From positions 3,488,501-3,552,500 of the forward strand of contig JAMWBK010000001.1 in the NCBI GenBank assembly GCA_029953675.1: DNA of 64,000 nt, written 5' to 3'. Origin of the DNA: Rhodosorus marinus. Taxonomy: Eukaryota > Rhodophyta > Stylonematophyceae > Stylonematales > Stylonemataceae. The translations under genes were made by a program, and so were the position numbers. The first letter of the stretch is position 1; every line of letters begins with the position of its first letter. Of this stretch, positions 22,100-31,206 are shown piece by piece. The notes under the pieces were generated by a model. That model was not told where the DNA came from, did not search any database, and saw only the letters and a list, made by a program, of their open reading frames with translations.

Positions 22100-23185
22100 T
22101 CAGAACAGCAACTGCAAACAAGGACAAACGACAAAGCTCACGATCAGTTTCCGATGTGATTTGCTTCTTCCTCGTTGGGTTACAAACAAGGTTTACCTTC
22201 ACGACGAATAGGTTGATTAACATCATAAGTCCGATGTGGACGAGAGGGTTTCCTGAGCTGAGGTGGTTGTCTATCGTCGATCCTGTTGGTTACGATCAAG
22301 GTTAGGCCAATGGAGCTCTCCTTGGAGGAGGGGTTTGATTTGCGGAGACTTTGGCTCACTGAACGACTTGACTTGTTCAACCATGGACAGCGGTTTCTTC
22401 GTCTCGAGAATCTGTTCCCACTCCTCGTTGAGACTTGAGAGTTCGTTCTCCTTCTCCGTCAACGTTGCTCGGAGCTCGTTGAGATCCGGGAGCGGCTCGA
22501 ACGTTACTTTGTTCGCGGGGGTCACCTTGGGATCTTCGATCATCACGCCTTTGTCTTGAGAAGACGGGGCGCTGGCGCTTGCTGATCTTGCGCCAAGGGA
22601 GGACGGGGCGTCACCAAGGCTCGGAACGGTTGGTTGAACCAGATCCAGCTTCGTCGCTTTCTTAAGCGCGCTCATAGGCTCAGCTGCGGAACGCGGTAAA
22701 CTGCTGCTCGCCGGGTCTGCTGTGCCGGTTGGAGCCGCGGGAACTGTTCTAGCCTCTGATGCGGGTACCCCACCTTCCTCATCGGGAGCTGCGTCTTCAG
22801 CGACTTCACGAGTATAATTCACTGAAAAATATACGTTAGAGATTCGATTTGAGGTCTCTGGCGGCAGACTTTTCCACAAGATTGCGATATCCCCTTGAGG
22901 CGCCAAATCTTCGTGAAACACCGTCACCAGGCAGTGGTCTTCAATCTCCTCCAAAGGTTCCGGGAGCTTCTCCCGAACCGATAAGTTGATGTCTACATGC
23001 TCTCCTGGGTTAACCACTCCTACGCTCGGCTTGACCCGATACCTCGCCGGCTGGTTTACCCTCACCTTGTACACCGCAAACTGATCCAAGGACAAATTCT
23101 CAGCACGAACAGCGTGCGATATTCGACTCTCACCAGCTTCGGGTAAGCTGATCGTTACTATCCTATCTATCTTAAGACCTGCCAT
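22100..23185 (-). CDS. VAP/MSP-domain protein, tail-anchored (VAMP-associated protein family)
   Basis: Exons 23185-22294, 22252-22197 and 22111-22100 give 319 residues. VAPs sit in the ER membrane and bind FFAT motifs to build membrane contact sites and recruit lipid-transfer proteins. The MSP domain fills residues 1-125, with FAVYKVRVNQPARYRVKPSV, GVVNPGEHVDINL and a C-terminal strand. A Pro/Ala/Ser-rich linker follows, then a coiled coil (LNELRATLTEKENELSSLNE), as in animal VAPs. Splicing to the two small exons adds PLVHIGLMMLINLFVVKLLF and a stop, a fitting C-terminal anchor. The last exon has only 12 coding bases. If the second intron is kept the protein gains about 45 residues instead. 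The ATG at 23185 is used because the upstream frame opens with GTG. Confidence 0.8.
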
Positions 23186-24634
23186 CCTCGCTTTTTCCAC
23201 TCATATAACCCCTCCTCTATTCCATCAAGACTCCCATCCCCAACGTACCAGCAAGAAAGTGCACCACCTCGGACAAATCCAACTTCTTCCCAACGCGAAA
23301 ATAGCAATCCATTTACACCTCAAATCTCCAATATATAGACCTACTTGAACCCATTTCCAATATAAAACAAAAAATATGAGGTATATATTCATAAACTAAA
23401 ACCTAAATGTATCTTAATATAGAAATAATAGACGCATCTTTCAGGAACGATTTCAGTGCCAACCGAACATCTAATCTCTTCAACCAGAAATATCAATACA
23501 TTAAAAGCACATACCTTCAATATATAGAATATCCCCACTATTTTACGTTGTAAAACAAACAAATAGGGGTATATGACCTAAATTAAAACTTTCTATATTG
23601 TTAATATAGAAATAATAGACTCCTCTTATCATATATATAGTATCTACATCACAAAAAACGAAAATTCAAAATCGTGTCCAATCAGGTCACCTGATTGAAA
23701 CAGAAGTCCTCCCCATTGGATCATAAATATTTATTTTTAGTGCTTTTCATAAACGGCAATATAGTAAACAGGCTGTCCTTATATTTTATATTTGCATGGG
23801 ATTCCTGAGTAGGAAACAATAAATCAAATTGGCCCAGGGGGGGACGCACTTCTGTTCTTAGATGGCTAATGATACAATAAACAAATGTATTTATGAAATA
23901 TCTTGTTGGTCAAGGATTCGATTCGGTCTCCACTGTGGAATCCTTAGGGGGGGGGGGTTGTTGTTGTCGCTAGAGGTAATTCGTCTGGTGATGGGTGTTT
24001 TTTGAATATTTTGTGCACGGTCTTCTTTTTCAAGGGAGCTAGGGAGTTTCACGTCTTGATTGGTGAAGCACATCCGAGTTTTAGGTGACAGCAGAATTTA
24101 CATAGCGGGGATGGAGAGATGGATCTGGGAGGTTGGGAGGAGGGGAGATGGGGGGGGGGGGAAAAGGTTGGAGGAGAGTTTGTTGCTGGCTGTACTGGGT
24201 TTTTTGGGGGCTTTTGGATGATATGTTTGACTGTGAATTTTAGATTGTTCTTTGGAAGGTTTTTAGTAAATTGCAGGGCATCGGTGCTTTTCTATTTATG
24301 AGGAGGGTTTGGTTGGTTGGTGAGGTTTGTGAGTGCTTCGGCTGACTCCGTTGGATTTGGAAAAAAGCGTTAGATCTTATCTAGTCTAGGCTATCATCCG
24401 CTTTTAGCCCTTTTTTTTTTTTACTGCAGAAGCGCCGGATTATTTATACCGCTTTGGCAAAGCGGTTACTGTATTTGGAGACGTTCGGTGGCTGGTGCTG
24501 AAAGCTCTCCTGGGTGGTTTGTGGAGGAGCTGAGTCTGTGAAGTTGAGGTTTTGAATGGTGTGAACAGGCTGCAAAGGACGTAGAGGTGAGGTGGCCTGG
24601 GGTGGGGGAAGGAAGCAGATTTGTTGGGCTAGTT
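23186..24634. other. AT-rich intergenic region between divergent genes
   Basis: No gene is supported. The span shows a loose direct repeat: two blocks of about 180 bp (near 23320-23430 and 23510-23620) share CAAATA-ATATAGA, GTATAT and TAATATAGAAATAATAGACKC. G runs occur at 23947-23957 and 24150-24160. Confidence 0.4.
23320..23625 (+). repeat. Diverged direct repeat, two copies
   Basis: Both copies contain TCCAATATATAGA or TTCAATATATAGA, then AAAACAAA, then GGTATAT, and end in TTAATATAGAAATAATAGAC, about 190 bp apart. They are AT-rich and may derive from a tandem duplication. Confidence 0.45.
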
Positions 24635-25543
24635 ATGGAAGGAAGTGCTTCCGCGACTGGTGCGGTGACTCCGCCCACCACCGTCAATGCTTCAATACTT
24701 CGTGTACTTCGAAGGAACAGACTGGGGATAGCGTGGATTTTTGTTCTGATAATGGTGATCCTGATGGTGCTCTTGACGCTCAGAGGCGTGTTTGGGAAAA
24801 TTACGAAATTTGGGTTGAGAGTGTGCCTCTCTATTTCGTTTTTATTTTTGGTGTTCATCCTTTCCATATCAGTGAAGCTGTGCTTTAATGACGATGCGAG
24901 TAGTCAGGAGGAAGAGGGTGAACGTTCACAGGAGCTCGAGACTGTGCCACCTAGGGGGGCAGCTGCGCGAGTTGGACGTGGTATTCACAATCGTAAACTC
25001 GTTTTCAAACTGTTGATTTGAGCCTAAGTTTTGGTGTACTTGATGAATGGCTTAGTCTAGATCTCGAGAACGATCTGCCAGTGTATCCGTTGGTGCAGGA
25101 TCTTGCTTCATCTAACGCATTCTGTTTTCGTTGTGTCTCTACGCCGAAATAGGATCTCGGAGAAGTCAGAGAAGAATTTTGAACGAATTTTTGAGTTCTG
25201 CGACCCAGGCGACGATCGATCGACTGCCCATGTACATATTTCAAGGAACTAAACAGAAAGAGAAAAGCGAGCCAGACGAGGAAGCTGGTGAGGCCGGAGC
25301 CTCGTTTGAGTGCTCCATTTGTATCACGGAGGTTGACCCAGGAGATAAAATGAGAATCTTGCCGTGCTTGCATCAGTTTCATTCTGAATGCGTTGGTGAG
25401 TTGCAAGAAAGAGTTTCCTGGAGATCCTGGAGGTTTCCTGCAATTTATGTCACTGACCTCCCATGTTCCGCCTTTGGATGGAATCAGATCAATGGCTGCT
25501 GGCGAACGCCAAATGTCCAACATGCAAATATTCCATTTTGTAG
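24635..25543 (+). CDS. Two-pass membrane RING-H2 ubiquitin ligase
   Basis: Three exons (24635-24980, 25153-25395, 25488-25543) encode 214 residues. The N-terminal part has two hydrophobic spans, about residues 31-50 (IAWIFVLIMVILMVLLTL) and 60-80 (VCLSISFLFLVFILSI). A cytosolic acidic stretch follows, then ATIDRLPMYIF, the helix commonly preceding plant RING-H2 domains. The RING-H2 reads CSICITEV...CLHQFHSEC|DQWLLANAKCPTC with the pattern C-x2-C...C-x-H-x2-H...C-x2-C. The last intron splits the RING, and only the spliced form restores its final two cysteines. It should act as an E3 with an E2 at an endomembrane; the substrate is unknown. The start is the first ATG; the longer frame begins with GTG. 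Confidence 0.85.
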
Positions 25544-27688
25544 TAGTATATGCAGGTGGACGGTTTGCGCTGAATTCACGGTTGTGTCCGTTGGCCGGGT
25601 CCAATTCGAGCAAGGCCGGAAACGGAGCTCGAAACAAAGTACAGGATTGATGCGCAGCGCGAGAGGTTGGATGAACAGAGCACGCTCACATGTCGCGCAC
25701 AGCCTTACGCAACCAAAATCATATCATTCCTAGAGTAGCGTAGGTGGTGAAGAAATCTGGACTCTGTGCTCAAGAGTTCAGTGGACATATTTGTAGCTCA
25801 AATGATTGCTATAGGAGAACGCTTCAACCCCTCGTTCCCTTAGCCACTTGGGGGAGAGGGAGAAACCGGGATTCCGAGCCTTGTGGAGCGGACACGATGA
25901 GGCTTCCTGGCAGTTCAGCTTAGCTATTCCTATTGATTGGATGTCGTCTACAGATGTATATAAAACACAAAACGAGCTTGGACTCCATCGGAAAGAGCAA
26001 TCCGGGACATTTCACTGCTGGTCTGCTCCGGAGTGTTCAGCCAAGTCCACCTCGAAGATGAGAACCTGAACGTCCATAGTGAACGGTCACAAATCCACCG
26101 TGTCAAGCCGTGCATCTCATGGGTCCACACTATACGCCAACTGCCGTAGCTATTGTCCAGAGACATCCGGCATCCTACTGGACAGTCCCAGGAGTGACCT
26201 CGACCGAACCTGGCTCATCGTTCATCAATCAATAAAGATTAGTATCAGATTGATCCGCTCTAGTTAGTACACAATAAATACCATATTGTAGGCAGACATT
26301 CGGCGTCCCATGGGACAGTCCCAAGAGTGAGACCGAACCGGGCTCGGAGTTGATCAATCAATAAACATGAGTATCAGATTGATCTCTCAGAGTTAGTACA
26401 CAATAAATAGTATATATTCTTTTACTAAAAGTACTCAGTACTCGTCAAGGCACCGACGGCGATCCATCAATCTCGACCCCAATACTGGACATTTTGACTG
26501 AGATTAAATGCCGAAAAGGGGGAGGGGTGGGGGGAAGAGGTTTCTAGATTCCTACCAACCTCAATTGTACCTCACCCTTAATCAAACGATAAATCATCTA
26601 ATAATTAATAAATAAAAGAGTTTTTGATGTTAAATATACCCCCCTGAAGATCTCAACGTGGAAACCACGCTACAAAAAAAAAATTTCCACGCCCTGTTTT
26701 CGGCAATTGAAACGTCAAAAAAGGACGAAGAGCCCTGGTTGTTTTGGTGCAAAGCATTCTACGAATGAATACCTACCACGCGTCTGCCAAATCAATAAGC
26801 TAATTATTTTAACCCACGTGTCTTCTAGGACCTGTTGTTTTTGGCCGTTTCAGCTCACTCTATCTCCCCATCGCATGGCGGGTCTACATAAAAATAAGTT
26901 ATTATCAAGTCCTATTTCGCCAATCATGTCGTCTCGATAATTTAGTGGATAAAATAATCAACGTCACATTCCACCTTTAACAGAATAAAAATATAGAGAG
27001 TTTAAAAAGTAACAAAAACATGTGATAGTCTGGATAAAAAAGAAATATTACGTTATTTATATTAAATATGCGAAAACGTTCTGTTTAGTATTGTAATTAC
27101 AGAAATAGTTTATGATTAGCAGAAAATAAAAAATATATTTCCCCACGTGCGAGGATCGGGATCTAACCTCCCCCGGTTCAGATCCTCAAAACTTTTCGGA
27201 TATGAACGAAAAAAGTCAAATTCCGAGCGCTTTAAGAAGCCTGTGTGAGGTATCGCATCAGGGGTAGATGGAATGACAAGATTAATGTCTTGCTATAGTT
27301 TATTTGACATTGCTGAATTATGGACGTGATTCAGTGTTTTATATTTTATATTTTTAGTATATTTGTGAACACTTGTATTATTGTTTGGAAAGCTTTTATT
27401 AGCTTTTTTGGACGGGGGCTTTTGAGAAAACGGAGTCTTCTTTCTTGGAGTTGGACGTGGGACTCTCGATGGGTTAGTATATAAGCGACGAAGTTTCGGA
27501 AGGAAGCGACTTCAAGAAGGGAGGGGAAGATTTTGAGAGGGGGTTTTGGGTGGGGGAACGAGTGGACGGGTGTGAGTTTATCGGTACTTTTGAGACCGGG
27601 TTCTTCTTTTTTTTTGGTTCGCTGGAGCACGGGGATTTTTAGGGTTTTGTAGAACTTTTTTTTCCTTTCTTGCTTTTGTAGAGGGAGA
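25544..27688. other. Intergenic, contains a tandem duplication
   Basis: No gene is supported. A two-copy tandem repeat lies at 26163-26413. From 26.5 to 27.4 kb the DNA is AT-rich with homopolymer runs. The last 150 bp before 27689 should include the uL10 promoter. Confidence 0.45.
26163..26413 (+). repeat. Tandem duplication, two copies of about 125 bp
   Basis: Copy 1 runs from about 26163 and copy 2 from about 26294. Both hold TGGGACAGTCCC-like or TGGACAGTCCCAGGAGTG, then CCGAACC-GGCTC, ATCAATCAATAAA, GAGTATCAGATTGATC or TAGTATCAGATTGATC, and AGTTAGTACACAATAAATA. About 80% alike by eye. No coding sequence is inside. Confidence 0.7.
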
Positions 27689-28616
27689 ATGGAGGGAGTA
27701 GGATTTGTAGGTGGGAGCTTGGGACTTGGAAGCAGGTCTGGTGAAGTTGCTGCGAGATGCGGAAGGACGACTGTGAATATGGCTGCGAAGGCCGATGAGA
27801 ACAGGAAGAGACGTGTTGAGATCGTGGATAAGGTGGGTGTTTCTCGGGGACTCGGAAGGGGAACAGGCGTTGTTCAAGCGCGAAATGCCGCTCAGTGAGT
27901 CATTGCTAGAGGTTTATTGTTATCCTGACAATCGCTGTTTTCATCGTTTATTGTTTCAGGTTAAGGAACAACTGGACAAGTCCACCTTGGCGTTTGCTCT
28001 TCCGCTGCAGGGATACACAGTGAAGGAAGTATCGAATCTCAGGGACGTGATTCCGGAGAACTCGTCCGCTCTGGCTGTGAAGAATACCTTGCTCAAGCGC
28101 GCTATTGCCGATTCGACTTGGGAAGTTGCAGGGGATCTCGCCAAGGGCTCCAATCTGTGGATATTCACCGATGAGACTGACATGAAAGGAGCGGTAAGCA
28201 CCCTTGGCCCCAAAATTTCCTGTAACACAACGGCGATCTACCCGTGCTAGTTTAGTTGTTACAGCAGCAGAGGACAACTTGCTGTTTCCTGAGGGGTTAT
28301 TGGTTCGTTTCCCTCTCCCTGGTAAGCTTTCCCTGACCGTGTGAACGATGTGTACGTGCAGGTCGAGGCTGTCAAGAAGTTCAACAAGGACAATAAGAAA
28401 GAAGAAACAAATGGAATCAGCGGAGGAGTCATGGAGAATACCTTGTACGACTCTGCAGGCGTAGAAGCCCTCAGCAAACTGCCGAGCAAGCAAGACCTGT
28501 ACCAGAAGATTGCGATCGCTATCAACTCGGTACCCACAAAGCTCGGAAGAAGCATCAACTCGGTACCCACAAAGGTCGGAAGAGCTATCAAGCTTGCCAC
28601 CGAAGAAGAGTCTTAA
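27689..28616 (+). CDS. Plastid ribosomal protein uL10
   Basis: Exons 27689-27832, 27960-28193 and 28362-28616 give 210 residues. uL10 anchors the bL12 stalk of the large subunit and helps recruit translation GTPases. Visible family features are EQLDKSTLAFALPLQGYTVK near residue 51, the conserved VKNTLLKRAIA near 92, and GSNLWIFTDETD. The start MEGVGFVGG and an Arg/Ser-rich leader match the transit peptides of other genes here, so plastid targeting is inferred. The third exon carries an unusual in-frame 33-bp duplication, giving INSVPTKLGRS followed by INSVPTKVGRA at about residues 179-200. Introns are 127 and 168 bp. Confidence 0.88.
28521..28586 (+). repeat. 33-bp in-frame tandem duplication in uL10
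   Basis: ATCAACTCGGTACCCACAAA starts both units, at 28521 and 28554. The units differ at only a few bases, so the event is recent. It lengthens the C-terminal tail by 11 residues. Confidence 0.85.
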
Positions 28617-29316
28617 ATGTGGGCGTGTCACCCACCCCTCTTGTTTGTTAAACTATGTCCCTGTTGAGAGCGAAATGCCAAAGCTTAAGATAAAATCGTC
28701 GAAGGCCAAGAATATCCTAGGTACCACATGTACTTTTTTTTTGATTGCGGAAACTATGCAGAGGATGAGACAACATTCCCACGCCAGCAAGTCGCGCAGA
28801 GCCTTCGCGACGTCAGAACTCTTTACTTTGCGCAGGATGGAAGTGTTCAAGGTCCACCAATCTCATCCTGTAAGCGGTCAGCCTTACCCCGTTGCACGGA
28901 GAGCAGCCACTGAGGGGCTAGGCGCAGGTCAGGACAATGTCGTGGGCGAGCGACATGCTCTTCCCGAAAGCCACATGCAAGTGATATTTCGAAGCTCTGG
29001 TGGAGAGCCGCTGGACTGAGTTCCTGATGCACGTTTTTCATGACTGTCCTCACACAGAGTGAATCTTGGAACTGGACTGGGTCTAGTGTATTTGAACAAG
29101 CTTCGTGGTCGCCGCGATGTGTTTTCTGGCATTGGTAGTCGATTTGTTGCGGAAGCGCACCAGTCAGACAGTTGAATATGCTAGTTCGAGTCTTTCCGAA
29201 TCCGTCAGGCCTACGTCGTTTTCCTATGTGTTTATCTGTTGGTGTTGCTAAAACAAAATTGCCGGAAATGTCCGTGGAGTGCTGGTGTTCTTCGCTGTCC
29301 TCTTCGGATGCGTTTC
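28617..29316. other. Intergenic between convergent uL10 and YqeY genes
   Basis: Short frames only; no family recognised. This gap carries the 3' ends of both genes. Confidence 0.45.
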
Positions 29317-30077
29317 TTAGGAGAGCAGCTCCGACGCGATCTTGCGAACGACGTTGCCATCGACTTCGCTTTTATGGTCCTGCACAGACGATAGAAATAC
29401 GAGTTGCAGCAGGTCATTAGAAAGCACCCTGGGAAACCTTGAGCAGCGTCGCATACCTTCATAACGGCACCCATAACCTTGCCCATGTCCTTCGGGGAAG
29501 ACGCTTTCGTCGAATCGATTGCCTCTTGTACGTATCTACAGAAGAATAATCGCTCGATTTTCAGTTCTTGATGCTGCTTGCCTGTCATCTAATCATGCGA
29601 CCTTCTTGTGCTCACTTTCTGGTAGTTTCTTCGTCAGCAAGCTTAGGTAGATAACCTTCTATCAACGCCAGCTCCGACTTCTCAGAGTCTGCCAGGTCCT
29701 GTCTACCTCCCTTCTCGTACAGTTCAATACTTTCCACCCTCTGCTTCGCCAACTTCCTAAGCACCACCAAAGCCTCCTCATCGGAAATGGAATCTGACCC
29801 AGCCTCCTTCTCTTTATTCAAAAACGCTGCTCGAATGTTCCGAAGTCCCTTGAGTCGATCTGCGTCCCTTGCCTTCATCGCCTCCTTTATCGAGCCTGAG
29901 ATGCAAGCAGCAGAACAGGGTATAAGAACACACGATCCTCAGCAACTCTATATCTAGGAGCTCACGGAAATCAAGGCCTTCCTTACCGGTGATCTCAGAC
30001 GAAATGCTCATATGAAGACAGACCTCACGCCTGCCGTTCACCCTGGACGGGTATCCAAGCGATCCAACAAACCCCAT
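29317..30077 (-). CDS. YqeY-like (GatB/YqeY domain) protein, plastid-targeted
   Basis: Exons 30077-29987, 29895-29616, 29535-29457 and 29379-29317 encode 170 residues. It aligns along its full length with bacterial YqeY: MKARDADRLKGLRNIRAAFL, ISDEEALVVLRKLAKQR, the ELYEKGGRQDLADSEKSEL helix, IEGYLPK, ASSPKDMGKVMGAVM, and the end VVRKIASELLS. YqeY resembles the tail domain of the GatB amidotransferase subunit and may bind tRNA; its cell role is not settled. The start MGFVGSLG plus about 30 leader residues fits a plastid transit peptide. All four exons are needed to complete the domain, and the joins are in frame. Confidence 0.88.
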
Positions 30078-31206
30078 CCTTGAGCGAACTCAAAACAAGA
30101 TGATACCTAATTCACTCCTCTCACCAATCTCACCCAACCTCAGTCCTGAAGACTTCTCAGTCAGCTGCTTGGCATCCCCACAGCTTCTCCACAAGATCTC
30201 CTCTGAGATTTCACTATTTATTCTCATCAGCTCCGGAGTTTCCTCACAACAACCTGTCGTTTGCGCGCGTAACATTGGTCTTCTTTATCGACCCTTGTTC
30301 CTTTTTTTGGTATTATTGTTGATGGGATTACTAATGGCTGATTCTTGGCAAGTGTGATGGGCCCATCAGAGCCTGTAACATTGGCCTACCCTGTCCAGCT
30401 TCTTTCGAACAGAACGGCAGATGTCGGTAATAGTCGCACGTTTTTGGCTCTGGAGTTTCTTGCCCACCCCGAAAACCCTTTGCAAAATATAATTTGATTG
30501 GCCTTGTCTTGGCCAGGCTAACTATGCAGAACAGCGGATCTCGGTAACGGTGGGAAGAGAACAGTAACATTGGCTCATGCTTGGCCAAACATAATGGTTA
30601 ATGAGAGCTTGTAATATCGGCCGTTATCAGTTGGCCAATATTTCCGTAGAGTCCTGTGGGACAAAGGAACAGTATTTTATATGGCCAAAAAAAAAAAGTT
30701 CCTGTCTTATAGGCTACGACTTGAGACCGGACTTCTATAGAGTTTCAGACGTACAGAAGCTCTCTCCCATTGACGTTGACGGATCGCTATTGAACCATCC
30801 AAAGAAAGTAGACAGGTCAGCTCCCGTCATCTACATAGGCATCTGAAAGAATTCGTTTTCAAACCTTATGGCAGCCTCCCAATCAACCCGCGACCATATG
30901 CACGCAATCTATCAGCGGGTTTTGATCGACAAGGCTAGCGCTGAAGCGAAAGCTCCTACTCGCCATGTCCACTGGTAGAAATAAGCTGTTACAACGCCAG
31001 CTTAAAGTAACCCCAAGATGCCGTTCGTACATGAACCTCTCCCCAACCGAGCTTCGTGCTGTGGGGATTGTGAATGCTCCTCTTTAGATATCGATGTTGC
31101 GATCATTGCCTGAGCATTTGGCGGTGGGGCGGATGGTTGGACGCTTCTGTGTTGAAAATTTCGCGTTGGGTGGAAGATTCAGTTTCGCGTTTGCGATCAG
31201 TGAAGG
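30078..31206. other. Intergenic between divergent YqeY and COG7 genes
   Basis: No gene is supported. Between 30365 and 30660 several TAACATTGG-type words occur (TGTAACATTGGCCTAC, AGTAACATTGGCTCATG, GTTGGCCAATATT), related to repeats in COG7 intron 2 and near 59.3 kb. Confidence 0.45.

Noticed and set aside
22263-22559. Plus-strand open frame opposite the VAP gene
   Set aside because: Shadow of the VAP linker and coiled coil.
23905-23945. Possible tRNA-like word AAGGATTCGATTCGGTC
   Set aside because: No cloverleaf could be built around it.
27150-27195. Possible tRNA-like word CCCCGGTTCAGATCC
   Set aside because: Resembles a T-arm but no acceptor stem, anticodon arm or D-arm could be folded around it.
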